NCBI GenBank assembly: GCA_025054775.1
Contig: JANWZA010000011.1
Location: forward strand, 62,001-126,000
Length of the DNA: 64,000 bases
Source of the DNA: Microscillaceae bacterium
Lineage (GTDB): Bacteria > Bacteroidota > Bacteroidia > Cytophagales > Microscillaceae
Direction of reading: 5' to 3'
Below, one piece after another: positions 44,206 to 53,112 of this stretch. Positions within the stretch are counted from its first letter, which is position 1. Each line of letters begins with the position of its first letter. Below the pieces are notes generated by a model. The model was not told where the DNA came from. It searched no databases and saw only the letters and a list, made by a program, of their open reading frames with translations. The position numbers and the translations under genes are program-made.

Positions 44206-44242
44206 AAAAAAAAAGCCTTTTACAAATTAGTTTGCAAAAGGC
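44206..44242 (-). terminator. Terminator of tRNA-Ser
   Basis: Minus strand GCCTTTTGCAAA - CTAA - TTTGTAAAAGGC (12 bp including one G-U; 44215-44242) followed by nine T. Confidence 0.88.
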
Positions 44243-44261
44243 TTTCCGATTTTCTTTGCAG

Positions 44262-44346
44262 TAGAGGAAGAGGGATTCGAACCCCCGGACCTGTTACAGT
44301 CTTCGGTTTTCAAGACCGACGCAATCGACCACTCTGCCATTCCTCT
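44262..44346 (-). tRNA. tRNA-Ser (anticodon UGA)
   Basis: 85 nt. Acceptor stem AGAGGAA / TTCCTCT; D arm with GCAGAGTGGTCGATTGC; anticodon stem-loop TCGGT-CTTGAAA-ACCGA with TGA (plus-strand 44310-44312); a long variable arm (GACTGTAACAGGTC), as expected for a class II tRNA; and T arm CGGGGGTTCGAATCCC. CCA is not encoded. It reads UCA and related serine codons. Confidence 0.95.
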
Positions 44347-44400
44347 ATGCGTATATATTTTATATTTTTCATGCAAAATGAGGCTTTAATTTTTTGCGTG

Positions 44401-44431
44401 CAAATATACAGCATCTTTTTTGAATATCAAA
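44401..44431 (-). promoter_or_regulatory. tRNA-Ser promoter
   Basis: Minus strand TTTG (44428-44431), 19 nt, then TATATTTG (44401-44408): both boxes at standard spacing, about 55 nt upstream of the tRNA 5' end. The rest of the gap 44347-44653 shows nothing recognisable. Confidence 0.65.
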
Positions 44432-44653
44432 ATTTTTTAAGCTGTTTTTTTAACTTCAACTATCAATAAATTTTATCTACTTTCGCCCAACTTGGGAATT
44501 TTAGATTTTTTTACTACAAATACACAGACTTTGAATAGGGTGCATTCAATTAAAAATTGAGTCAGCTATTTTACTTTGAAAGATATTAGCCCTGTTGGTC
44601 AAAACTTTTACAAGCCAAAACTCACAAAAACTTTTTTTCTCAAACTTTATTAG

Positions 44654-45094
44654 TTATCGCTTAAAGCTAAGCACAGCACCTGCACAATAGTCGCGTGCAT
44701 TTTCAAAAAAGAAAGTAATAAAGTAAATTCCTGTGGCATTACACTTAAAGTTTAGCCCTGAGTAATACTTCCCCCCTTTGAAACTGCTTGCAATCTCTTT
44801 ACGTGAGGAGTCAAAAATCTTGATAATAATTCCCTTACTTTCAGGATCGCTATTAGCTACGTTAATCAAATAATTAGTATTTTTACTAAAAATGTAAGAG
44901 TACTCTATTTTTTTCTTCGTACCATTTTGCCCGTCTACTTTATAGCTCTTCAAGAAGGTGTAGCCGTCAGGTAATTTCTCTAAACACTTGTCAGTAAATT
45001 GTTTAGAGTCACAATTTTGGGCTACAAGGGTTGCTAAAGGCACAAAGCACCCAAGCAATAGGGCTGTAATGTAGGCAATAATTTTTCTTTTCAT
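44654..45094 (-). CDS. Secreted protein of unknown function
   Basis: 146 residues with a clear signal peptide (1-25, ending LVAQ). The mature protein begins with two nearby cysteines (NCDSKQFTDKCLEKLPDGYTFL) and ends in beta-rich sequence with two more (KCNATGIYFITFFFENARDYCAGAVLSF), which could form disulfides in the periplasm. I recognise the pattern from unnamed Cytophagales proteins only. The SDPESKGIIIKIFDSSRKEI stretch resembles a small beta-sandwich. It is a single gene. Confidence 0.6.
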   Translation of the reverse strand: MKRKIIAYITALLLGCFVPLATLVAQNCDSKQFTDKCLEKLPDGYTFLKSYKVDGQNGTKKKIEYSYIFSKNTNYLINVANSDPESKGIIIKIFDSSRKEIASSFKGGKYYSGLNFKCNATGIYFITFFFENARDYCAGAVLSFKR

Positions 45095-45433
45095 TTTGTT
45101 AGTAATTTTGAAATTTAGCTAATAAATTAGGATAAAAATTTTATGAACAGAGGTTCGTTGGTTCAAGAAAAATTATTTTTTCACGTCTTTGCCTTTCTAT
45201 CCCTTCAAAAAAACTACGATAGTAGTTTTAGTAATAGGACAAGAAATATTTGCAATTGCAAGTTTCAATTTTTTTTTCTTTTTACAAAATTTTAATGAAA
45301 AAAAATAACCAAATTAACTCAAACATTGTTTATCCACTGGTTTAATTTAGATACGCTGAATACTTAAAAAAGTTGCTCTTTAAGAGTTCTTCTCAAGAAA
45401 ACATACAAAAAACTAACAAAACTAGTTTACAAT
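45095..45433. other. Intergenic region with a palindrome and weak hairpin
   Basis: TTGCAATTGCAA (45250-45261) is a perfect 12-bp palindrome and could be an operator for the secreted-protein gene or hemH. AAAACTAC-GATA-GTAGTTTT (45209-45228) is a small hairpin. TTATCCACT near 45331 is one base from a DnaA box but stands alone. No gene is visible. Confidence 0.35.
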
Positions 45434-46537
45434 ATGAACACAACTAGCCCACGTATAGGTGTTTTATTAGTCAATCTAGGTACACCTGATAGCTATCGCA
45501 CCTCTGATGTTCGTAAATATTTACGTGAATTTTTAATGGATAAACGTGTGATAGATATTCCTTTCATACCACGTTGGCTTTTGGTCAACTTAATTATTGC
45601 TCCGTTTCGTGCTCCTAAATCTGCCAAAGTATATAAAAAAGTTTGGACTAAGCATGGCTCTCCGCTCAAATATTATGGCTATCGCATTAAAGAAATGTTA
45701 CAGGGAAGTTTAGGAAATAATTTTATAGTAGAATTAGCTATGCGTTACCAAAGCCCAAGTATTAAAGAGGCTTTGCAAACGTTACGAAAGAAACAAATAC
45801 ACAAAATTATTGTCATACCGCTTTTCCCTCAGTATGCTTCAGCTACCACGGGCTCAGTACACCAAAAAGTAATGGATATTGTGCGTAAGTGGCAAATTAT
45901 TCCTGAAATTAGCTTTGTGCAAAGTTTTTTTGACCATCCGCAGTTTATTGAAGCCTTTGCTAACGTTGCTCAAAAATATTTACAAGAGCGACCTCCTTAC
46001 GATCATTTTATCTTTTCCTATCACGGCTTGCCTGAACGCCAAATTCGCAAAGGAGATGATACAAAAACTTGTTTGGTAGAAGCTCAAAAAAATCCTGAGA
46101 AACGTAATGAAGCTAACTGTTGTGCTACTATACACAATGGTAATAGAACTTGTTACCGAGCACAATGCTTTGCTACGACCCGCCTCCTGGCAAAACGATT
46201 AGGTATAGCTGAAACGGACTATACGGTAGCTTTTCAATCAAGACTAGGTAACGACCCTTGGATACGCCCTTACACAGATGAAATAATAAAACAACTTGTA
46301 AAGCAAGGCAAGAAACGCATTTTGGCTTTCTCACCTTCTTTTGTAGCTGATTGTTTAGAAACTACTATTGAAATCGGAGAAGAGTACAAAGAAGTTTTTG
46401 AGAAGCACGGCGGCGAGCATTGGCAATTAGTAGAAAGCCTCAACGACAATGCCCTGTGGATAGAAACTTTGAAAAGCCTTGTATTACAGAATGTTCCTGT
46501 CGCTACCTCCTCATATGTAGCTAACCTCATAGCATAA
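45434..46537 (+). CDS. hemH: Ferrochelatase
   Basis: 367 residues. It opens with IGVLLVNLGTPDSYRTSDV, has LAMRYQSPSI, the metal-site histidine H197 in FSYHGLPERQ, and the acidic helix PSFVADCLETTIEIGEE (glutamate near 310). CYRAQCFATT with a preceding CC pair is usual in this bacterial group. HemH inserts ferrous iron into protoporphyrin IX, the last step of haem synthesis, at the inner membrane. No other haem genes adjoin it; it stands alone upstream of a small hypothetical gene. Confidence 0.94.
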   Translation: MNTTSPRIGVLLVNLGTPDSYRTSDVRKYLREFLMDKRVIDIPFIPRWLLVNLIIAPFRAPKSAKVYKKVWTKHGSPLKYYGYRIKEMLQGSLGNNFIVELAMRYQSPSIKEALQTLRKKQIHKIIVIPLFPQYASATTGSVHQKVMDIVRKWQIIPEISFVQSFFDHPQFIEAFANVAQKYLQERPPYDHFIFSYHGLPERQIRKGDDTKTCLVEAQKNPEKRNEANCCATIHNGNRTCYRAQCFATTRLLAKRLGIAETDYTVAFQSRLGNDPWIRPYTDEIIKQLVKQGKKRILAFSPSFVADCLETTIEIGEEYKEVFEKHGGEHWQLVESLNDNALWIETLKSLVLQNVPVATSSYVANLIA

Positions 46538-46625
46538 AACAGAGTTAGACATTTTGCTGGCTCAAAGTTTTTTTGCAATTTTGAGCAAAATTGTATTCAT
46601 ATTTGCGTTATTATCATTCAAAATA

Positions 46626-47030
46626 ATGACTGAGCTAGATAAAATCATTTCCAAGATTATAGAAGGGCGCAACAAGTTGAGCCGATTAGCCTACAACGAC
46701 CCCAGATACGACCGTATAGAAGAGAAATTGCACGATATAGAGGATATTTTCTTAGATAAATTCGGTAGCCGTTTGGAACGTGTCATTTTTCAGGTATATC
46801 AAAAATATAAAATTCCTAGTGAAATGCTTTCACCTTTGGCTTACATTGCTAAAAGCTATGTTTCGCAAGGGAAAAATGAAGATGAAACCGAGAACTATAC
46901 CATTGCTTCACTTGACGTGGCTTTGAGTGTAGATGATGATACTTTTTTGGTACTTGTTCCTAATCCTACGCGCCTGCTCTTGTATAAAAACGGTAAGAGC
47001 CAAGAAGTATGGAATAGTTTGAAGGATTAA
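46626..47030 (+). CDS. Conserved hypothetical protein, cytoplasmic
   Basis: The ATG at 46626 (MTELDKIISKIIEGRNKLSR) is preferred; a longer frame from 46554 adds a hydrophobic lead that looks spurious. 134 residues, helical first half (YDRIEEKLHDIEDIFLDKF), then a beta-type second half (ASLDVALSVDDDTFLVLVPN, RLLLYKNGKSQEVWNS). No known family comes to mind and no catalytic motif is seen. It starts about 90 nt after hemH and may share its transcript. Confidence 0.55.
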   Translation: MTELDKIISKIIEGRNKLSRLAYNDPRYDRIEEKLHDIEDIFLDKFGSRLERVIFQVYQKYKIPSEMLSPLAYIAKSYVSQGKNEDETENYTIASLDVALSVDDDTFLVLVPNPTRLLLYKNGKSQEVWNSLKD

Positions 47031-47123
47031 GCCATGAATACGAAAGATTGGATAGGTTGGTATCCTGTAAAGAAATACATAAAATAGCAAAAAAGTATGT
47101 AACTTTGTAAAAAGTTAGCTAAA

Positions 47124-48413
47124 ATGTTTGAAAATATTACCATAGACAAGTCTTGGAGTTTTACCGAATGTTCAGTAAAAGACACTTCTTTATATTACAC
47201 ATAATTATTACACTTATCCCGCTAAATTTATTCCACAGTTGGCGAGTAGGCTTATTATAGAACATAGCCAAAAAGGAGATATAGTCATAGACCCTTTTAT
47301 GGGAAGTGGCACAACCATTGTGGAGAGTATTGTAAATCAACGAATTGGAATAGGAACAGATATTAACGAAATAGCCTATTTGGTCGCAAAGGCAAAAACT
47401 ACGCCTATTAAATCTACTGAGTTAGCCAAAGAATTGCTACAATTAGAAGTGGATTTGAAAAACCGTACCAATGGGAAAAGAGATTTTTATTTGATTTTTA
47501 TTTGGAAAAGGCTTACGAAAAACTGCATTTTCACGAAAGAATAGATTATTGGTATAAACCTACTCAAAAAGAAAGTTTAGCCATTTTGCTTTGTAGAATT
47601 TTAGAAGTTGAAAACGAAAGTATCAAAAATTTCTTTTTAGTTGCTTTTGCTCAAATATTAAAAACCTGCTCTATTTGGTTGCAAAAAAGTATTAAACCCA
47701 CACGAGATTTAAAGAAAAAAGACTATGATGTTTTGAGTACATTTTTACAGCAAGCCAAAAAAATGCTCAAAAAAAATGATGCTTTTTGTAAAATTTTGTC
47801 CCAAAATGTTTTAGATAACATTGAAAATTTTAGAAAAATTGCTTGCCAAGATGCTCGAAATGTGCCTTGTGAAAATGAAAAAGCAAGTCTAATCGTAACA
47901 AGCCCGCCTTATGTAACAAGTTATGAATATGCCGATTTGCACCAACTTCCTTTATATTGGTTAGGACATTTAGACGAATTAGCACAATTTCGCAAAAAAT
48001 TTATTGGTTCTTCGGCTACACAGAGAAAAGAAACTAAACTGCATAGTGATTTAGCAAATGAAATAGTGTCAAAATTGGGCAATAATAAAAAAGGGCGTGA
48101 AGTCCGAAATTATTTTGCGGATATGTACGAAACTTTTGTAGAAATGCACCGAGTTTTGAAACCGCAAGGAAAGGCTTGTATTGTGATTGGCAACACTAAT
48201 TTTAAGGGTGTAGAAATTCAAAATGCAGAAGTTTTTGTAGAACAAATGCAAACGATTGGTTTTCAGGTTTTTGATATTATCAAGAGAGAAATCCCTTCTA
48301 AAATGTTACCTTCCACAAGAGATAGTAACACAGGGCAATTCGCAAAAGTAACAGAGGCTAATTTGACTTTGGCATACCCGACAGAGTACATTTTAATTAT
48401 GCAAAAACAATGA
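47124..48413 (+). pseudogene. DNA methyltransferase (restriction-modification), two frameshifts
   Basis: The N-terminal bit from ATG 47124 (MFENITIDKSWSFTECSVKD) shifts near 47195 into THNYYTYPAKFIPQLASRL and motif I DPFMGSGTTIVES. A second shift at 47483-47504 leads into a long frame (47502-48413) with motif IV TSPPYVTSYEYAD and a late GKACIVIGNTNFKG. Motif I comes before motif IV with a long segment between, as in alpha-type amino-methyltransferases (N6-adenine or N4-cytosine). Removing one copy of an 11-bp direct duplication exactly restores the second join (RDFYLEKAYEKL). Its stop overlaps the start of the endonuclease remnant. Confidence 0.82.
47483..47504 (+). repeat. 11-bp tandem duplication in the methyltransferase gene
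   Basis: ATTTTTATTTG occurs twice head to tail (47483-47493, 47494-47504). 11 is not a multiple of three, so the second copy creates the frameshift. Confidence 0.9.
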
Positions 48414-48761
48414 CGATTAAAGACCTGATAACGATTTACGAAAGTAAAAAGCCCAATACGGCGAAAATGCTTACAAACATATTTCTAACCTACTTACAGA
48501 GGCAAAAGAACAACACAAAGCAGACTTTTTGACAAGTGAAGTTGCTAAAAAAGCCCGAAAAGAAGGTAGAGAACCCGACCAAGAACAATCTTGGCGTGCT
48601 TTCAAAGGTAAGAATCTAGAAAAACTAATTGAGTACATTATCACTGATGAAATTCAAAGTTTGGGTTTATAAAGTAGAGTGAAACTACCATAGAGGAAAG
48701 CGACAAAGTAAAGATGTTTGACAAGTTTTTTCCCGACTTGAAAAGGTTGATGCAACAATAA
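48410..48761 (+). pseudogene. Restriction endonuclease remnant (frameshift plus internal deletion)
   Basis: The ATG at 48410 overlaps the methyltransferase stop. MTIKDLITIYESKK is followed by a -1 shift, probably in the A5 run near 48447, into YGENAYKHISNLLTEAKEQH and the stretch PDQEQSWRAFKGKNLEKLIE that ends at TAA 48670-48672. After that, IEESDKVKMFDKFFPDLKRL (to 48761) looks like the far C-terminus of the same kind of protein, so the middle catalytic part seems deleted. The name rests on position after a methyltransferase and on remembered resemblance to type II endonucleases. Confidence 0.6.
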
Positions 48762-48913
48762 AAACATCAGCCAACCATATCTTTGACAACAAGCTAAGTG
48801 ATATACTTTTTGTAAATTCATATCTTTTGTATAAATTCGCACCCATTTGACTTTGGGTGCTTTACAAATCCTAGTTTTGTTTGAAGTGAACTTAGATTTA
48901 TATACAAAAAAAT

Positions 48914-49576
48914 ATGCAAGTAAAAATCGCAGAGTCATGGAAGCCTATCTTACAAGCAGAATTTGAGAAGCCTTACTTTGAGCAATTGGTCAATTTTGTA
49001 AAAAAAGAATATCAAAAATACACAGTTTATCCGCCTGGGGGCCTAATTTTTAATGCCTTCAATAAATGCTCTTTTGAGGAGGTGAAAGTGGTTATCATTG
49101 GTCAGGACCCGTACCATGGGACAGGGCAAGCAAATGGGTTATGCTTTTCGGTAGCCGATAATATACCTATTCCTCCTTCTTTACAAAATATTTTCAAGGA
49201 AGTACAAGATGACGTAGGTGCTCCTATTCCCAAAACAGGGAATTTAGAAAGGTGGGCTGTGCAAGGTGTACTTTTGCTCAATGCTATCCTTACTGTGAGA
49301 GCTAAAGAACCTGGCTCGCACCAAAACAAAGGGTGGGAAATTTTTACTGATGCCGTTATCCGAAAGATTTCAGACCTGAAAGAGAATATAGTATTTATGC
49401 TTTGGGGCAAATATGCTCAAGAAAAGGGCAAAGTTATAGACACAAATAAGCACTTTGTCCTGAAAGCAGGGCATCCTTCGCCACTAAACCGTAGTTCTAA
49501 TTTTTTAGGTTCTAGGCATTTTAGTCAAGCCAATAATTACCTAATTGCCAAAGGGTTCAGCCCTATTGCTTGGTAA
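48914..49576 (+). CDS. ung: Uracil-DNA glycosylase
   Basis: 220 residues, the normal UNG size. Water-activating loop GQDPYHG (63-69, D65), LCFSV, the LLLNAILTVRAKEPGSH segment, MLWGKYAQEK, and the minor-groove loop GHPSPLNRS with the catalytic histidine near 187. It removes uracil from DNA to start base excision repair. It is a single gene directly after the decayed restriction-modification pair, with no sign of decay itself. Confidence 0.96.
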   Translation: MQVKIAESWKPILQAEFEKPYFEQLVNFVKKEYQKYTVYPPGGLIFNAFNKCSFEEVKVVIIGQDPYHGTGQANGLCFSVADNIPIPPSLQNIFKEVQDDVGAPIPKTGNLERWAVQGVLLLNAILTVRAKEPGSHQNKGWEIFTDAVIRKISDLKENIVFMLWGKYAQEKGKVIDTNKHFVLKAGHPSPLNRSSNFLGSRHFSQANNYLIAKGFSPIAW

Positions 49577-49862
49577 CAGAAGTTTTACTCTTGATGATAT
49601 GTTAGGTGTATTTTTCTTTGGATTAGAATGACAAAAAATATATCTATAAATAGCCATTAAATTATAAAAAGTTAAAATTTGTAGCAAAAAAAATACCACT
49701 TACGTTATATTTTTAGAGTATAAAACTACAAGCTTGGTTTAATTTGAACTACTGCCCACGTTTTTCAATTTTGTACACAATATTACCTCTGCTGTATGTA
49801 AAGAATAATCTTCCTATTTTTGTAAGGAGTACTTTGAACTTAATAAATTGCTTGTTTATTTT

Positions 49863-50309
49863 ATGCTGCCTGTCAAGAGAGAACCTTGCTTGCCTATTCA
49901 AATTGAGCGTATGCCCATAGCAATTGAACAATTACCTGCTGTATTGCAAGTAGAGGCCCCAGCCATAGTAAGTCATATTCTGGCAAACTTCGGTGAAACT
50001 ACCACTTATTTTGAAGTGCAATTATTGGTAGGTAATTTGATAGAAAATAGTGTACGTATTCAACTAGTAGGCAATTGGCTTATTGTTAAGGGAGCAATAC
50101 AACCTATTGAACCTATTGAACAGGAAAAAGAAAAAATATATTGGCACGTTTGCGAAATAGTAGCAGGAAATTTTGAAAAACGCTTTTTTCTACCACAAGA
50201 AATTGATGAGCAGAAAGTAGTAGCTTATTACAAAGCAGGAATTTTGAGTATTTTACTATTGAAAAAAAACAATAAACAAATTACTGATACCGTTGTTCAA
50301 TACTTATAG
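49863..50309 (+). CDS. Hsp20/alpha-crystallin-like protein
   Basis: The ATG at 49863 (MLPVKREPCLPIQIERMP) is preferred to a TTG at 49848. 148 residues. Its core follows the alpha-crystallin beta-sandwich: TYFEVQLLVGNLIENSVRIQ, LVGNWLIVKGA, then CEIVAGNFEKRFFLPQEID and VVAYYKAGILSILLLKK (the usual GVL replaced by GIL). Small heat-shock proteins bind unfolding proteins without ATP. The C-terminal IxI motif is not evident (end ITDTVVQYL), so oligomer assembly may differ. It is 23 nt from the following gene. Confidence 0.75.
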   Translation: MLPVKREPCLPIQIERMPIAIEQLPAVLQVEAPAIVSHILANFGETTTYFEVQLLVGNLIENSVRIQLVGNWLIVKGAIQPIEPIEQEKEKIYWHVCEIVAGNFEKRFFLPQEIDEQKVVAYYKAGILSILLLKKNNKQITDTVVQYL

Positions 50310-50332
50310 CAGTAAGGTGATGTATTAAACTC

Positions 50333-50971
50333 ATGAAAATCAAATTTTCTTTTATAATTTTTTTTACGGCTGTTTCCCTTCCGTCAGGTAGAGCTTGGTC
50401 GCAGTATTTTGCAGAACGTGAATGGCAAAACGGAAGTGTTTTTCTAGAAGAAGATACCCTAATAGGTAACTTTAAGTATGAATTAGAACGTGAAACTGTA
50501 ATTTTTGAGTCAGGAGGGCAATTACAAACCTTCTCTTCACGTAAAGTAGTAGGCTTTCAGTTTTATGATAATTATTACAGAAAGAACCGCTTTTTTTATA
50601 CCTTACCTTTCGCTAAACGAAGTAATTACAAAACACCTACTTTTTTTGAACTCCTGTATCAAGGGGAAACAGTAAGTTTGCTCTGCAGAGAACAACTTAC
50701 TTCACGCACTCAATCCGTGCTAACACCTAACCCGTGGGGGATAGGTGTACCTAACACGATAATAACCTACAGCATAAAATACGATTTTTACTTTTTGTTT
50801 AATAAAAACAATCAAGTAAAATATTTCAATAGTACTAAAAAAGACCTGCTAAGGCTCTTACCTGACCAAGCTAGCGCCCTACAAAATTATTTAGAAAAAA
50901 ATAAAGTCCGCTTTAATAGTCCCGAAGATATGACTAATTTGATTGCTTTTTACAACTCACTTAAAAAATAA
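50333..50971 (+). CDS. Hypothetical protein, probably exported
   Basis: 212 residues with a signal peptide (1-23, ending RAWSQ). GSVFLEEDTLIGNFKYELE, VIFESGGQLQTFSSRKVVGF and TPTFFELLYQGETVSLLCRE are beta-rich; the last part (DLLRLLPDQASALQNYLEKN) is helical. I recognise this as a type of unnamed Bacteroidota envelope protein. It ends exactly where surE begins, so the two are translated from one message. Confidence 0.6.
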   Translation: MKIKFSFIIFFTAVSLPSGRAWSQYFAEREWQNGSVFLEEDTLIGNFKYELERETVIFESGGQLQTFSSRKVVGFQFYDNYYRKNRFFYTLPFAKRSNYKTPTFFELLYQGETVSLLCREQLTSRTQSVLTPNPWGIGVPNTIITYSIKYDFYFLFNKNNQVKYFNSTKKDLLRLLPDQASALQNYLEKNKVRFNSPEDMTNLIAFYNSLKK

Positions 50972-51760
50972 ATGCAAACAAAAAATAAACCGCTTATTTT
51001 GGTATCTAATGATGATGGTATTACTGCCAAAGGCATAGCTACTTTGGTGGAAATTATGCAGGAAATTGGTGAGGTGGTAGTAGTAGCCCCCGACAAACCA
51101 CAATCAGGTATGGGGCATGCTATTACTGTAGGTAATACACTGCACCTGCACGAAAGTCCTATTTTCGGTAAAGAGGTTTTGGCTTACGAATGCTCAGGTA
51201 CCCCTGCCGATTGTATAAAATTAGCTAAACATTATGTGCTAAAGGAGCGTAAACCTGACCTCGTGGTAAGTGGTATTAACCACGGGGCGAATACTTCTAT
51301 AAGCGTATTATACTCAGGCACGATGTCTGCAGCTATTGAAGGTGCCGTAGAAGGTTTTCCAGCCATAGGTTTCTCACTTGCAGATTACAGTTCCCAAGCT
51401 GATTTCTCACATTGTTATTACTATGTGAAGAAAATCGCTCTTAAAGCCTTGGAAGAGGGCATTCCCAAAGGTGTTGCTCTAAATGTAAATATTCCTAAAA
51501 AATCGGAAGAGCAAATTAAAGGTATTAAAGTTTGCCGTCAGGCTAAAGCCCGTTGGATAGAAGAATTTGACCAACGAGTTGATCCACGCGGCAGAACCTA
51601 TTTTTGGCTCACAGGCGAATTCTTGAATGAAGAACCACGCGCCACAGATACCGACGAGTTCGTTCTCTCTGAAAATTACATTTCTATTGTGCCATGTCAA
51701 TATGATCTTACGGCTTACTATGCCCTTAGCCAAATTAATGCATGGAAATTTGAAGTATAA
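50972..51760 (+). CDS. surE: 5'/3'-nucleotidase SurE
   Basis: 262 residues. SurE signature LILVSNDDGITAKGI (metal aspartates D14, D15), VVAPDKPQSGMGHAIT, ECSGTPADCIKLA, and VVSGINHGANTSISVLYSGTMSAA. It removes phosphate from nucleoside monophosphates and some polyphosphates and is a survival factor in stationary phase. Its ATG directly follows the TAA of the exported-protein gene with no gap. Confidence 0.95.
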   Translation: MQTKNKPLILVSNDDGITAKGIATLVEIMQEIGEVVVVAPDKPQSGMGHAITVGNTLHLHESPIFGKEVLAYECSGTPADCIKLAKHYVLKERKPDLVVSGINHGANTSISVLYSGTMSAAIEGAVEGFPAIGFSLADYSSQADFSHCYYYVKKIALKALEEGIPKGVALNVNIPKKSEEQIKGIKVCRQAKARWIEEFDQRVDPRGRTYFWLTGEFLNEEPRATDTDEFVLSENYISIVPCQYDLTAYYALSQINAWKFEV

Positions 51761-51872
51761 TTAAAACTCCGAAAAGTACAACCTTTTCTTAAAAAGAAGC
51801 AAAAATAGACTACCTGGGAAAAAAAATGTATGTTTTTTCATGCATTTTTCTTTTCATTTCAGTAAAACACTG

Positions 51873-51880
51873 TATCTTTG
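51873..51880 (+). promoter_or_regulatory. -7 box of the Lys/Glu-rich lipoprotein gene
   Basis: TATCTTTG, an exact TAnnTTTG match, about 84 nt before the ATG at 51964. No -33 box is seen at the right distance. Confidence 0.45.
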
Positions 51881-51963
51881 CAGCATACTTGAAAACAATA
51901 CAAATCAGTTTTTTATTCGTTTATTTTTTTATTAACCACTTAATCTAAAAACATTTAAGAACA

Positions 51964-52185
51964 ATGAAAAAATTATTTTTGTTATTCACAGCTGCTGGTC
52001 TTTTGACCTTCACTGCTTGCGGTAGCGGTGAGAAAAAAGAAGAGAAAAAAGAAGAAACTGAACAAAAAGCCGAAGAGCCTAAAGCTGCTGAAGAGCCTAA
52101 ATCTGAAGAGAAAAAAGACACAGCAGTGAAAAAAGAAGAGAAAAAAGAAGAGAAAAAAGAGGAGAAAAAGGAAGAGAAAAAATAG
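51964..52185 (+). CDS. Small Lys/Glu-rich lipoprotein
   Basis: 73 residues: a lipoprotein signal (MKKLFLLFTAAGLLTFTAC, cysteine 19) then GSGEKKEEKKEETEQ and repeated KKEE units to the end. There is no folded domain; the charged tail should be extended and would lie between the membrane and the cell wall. Function unknown. The tail is encoded by repeated GAAAAA-type codons and may vary in length. It is a single gene with its own terminator. Confidence 0.75.
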   Translation: MKKLFLLFTAAGLLTFTACGSGEKKEEKKEETEQKAEEPKAAEEPKSEEKKDTAVKKEEKKEEKKEEKKEEKK

Positions 52186-52212
52186 TTACTTTCTTACTCT
52201 CTTACAAAAAAA

Positions 52213-52237
52213 GTTCTACGCAAGTAGAACTTTTTTT
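52213..52237 (+). terminator. Terminator of the Lys/Glu-rich lipoprotein gene
   Basis: GTTCTAC-GCAA-GTAGAAC followed by seven T; seven A precede it. Confidence 0.88.
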
Positions 52238-52301
52238 GTTTATTAGGCATATCTTTTCTGACTTTGCTAAATCACTAAATCAGAAAAACGTATCTTAAAC
52301 T

Positions 52302-53054
52302 TTGAATCAAATTGTTATGCTTATTGTTAGGTATCTACTTAGTGTTTTGCTCAGGCTTGGGGCCGTATTAGTGGTATTTTCATGGCTGTGGGTAATTGTT
52401 CTCAAATTTTTACCCGTTCCATTTACCTTTACTATGCTAGAACGTAGCCTAAAAGCTCTTTCGGAAGGTAAAGATGGCACTATTTATTACGAATGGAGAG
52501 CCCTCCATGAGATAAGCCCATATGCCCAACTTGCCGTCATCTCATCTGAAGACCAAAACTTTCCCAAACACTTAGGGTTTGATTGGCAGGCGATACAAAC
52601 AGTCATAGAAGAGAATAAATGGCGAAAAAAACAAGGATTACCTATTCGCGGGGCAAGTACAATTAGCCAACAAGTAGCTAAAAATGTGTTCTTGTGGCAA
52701 GGACGTAGTTACTTCCGTAAAGGACTAGAAGCTTACTTCACCATCCTTATTGAACTTATTTGGGGCAAAAAACGGATTATAGAAGTATATCTCAACATTG
52801 CTGAAATGGGTAAACATACTTTTGGTATACAAGCCGCTTCACGCAGATTTTGGGCAAAAAATGCCAAACAACTTACCCAAGCTGAATGTGCTATCTTAGC
52901 TGCTGTTTTGCCTAATCCAGTTGTTTACTCTGCTAAAAACCCTAACCAATATGTCTGGATACGACAACAGCAAATCTTATATCAGATGCAGCTACTTGGT
53001 GGATTAAATTATTTACAAAAATTTAACCTATGCATAAAAGATAAACATAACTAA
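52302..53054 (+). CDS. mtgA: Monofunctional peptidoglycan glycosyltransferase
   Basis: About 250 residues, start TTG 52302 or ATG 52317. One membrane helix (about 8-30), then the glycosyltransferase-51 motifs: SSEDQNFPKHLGFDW (catalytic Glu), RGASTISQQVAKNVFLWQGR, EAYFTILIELIWGKKRIIEVYLNIAEMG, and ECAILAAVLPNP. MtgA polymerises lipid II into glycan strands at the inner membrane. It has no transpeptidase domain, as expected for this type. Confidence 0.93.
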   Translation: MNQIVMLIVRYLLSVLLRLGAVLVVFSWLWVIVLKFLPVPFTFTMLERSLKALSEGKDGTIYYEWRALHEISPYAQLAVISSEDQNFPKHLGFDWQAIQTVIEENKWRKKQGLPIRGASTISQQVAKNVFLWQGRSYFRKGLEAYFTILIELIWGKKRIIEVYLNIAEMGKHTFGIQAASRRFWAKNAKQLTQAECAILAAVLPNPVVYSAKNPNQYVWIRQQQILYQMQLLGGLNYLQKFNLCIKDKHN

Positions 53055-53112
53055 CTTTCAGCAACAAGCTATCGTATAATCAGCGAAGAATTTACCTCAT
53101 TTAGAGCTAAGT

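Noticed and set aside
45329-45339. Possible DnaA box (TTATCCACT)
   Set aside because: Single, one mismatch, no further boxes and no dnaA, so not an origin.
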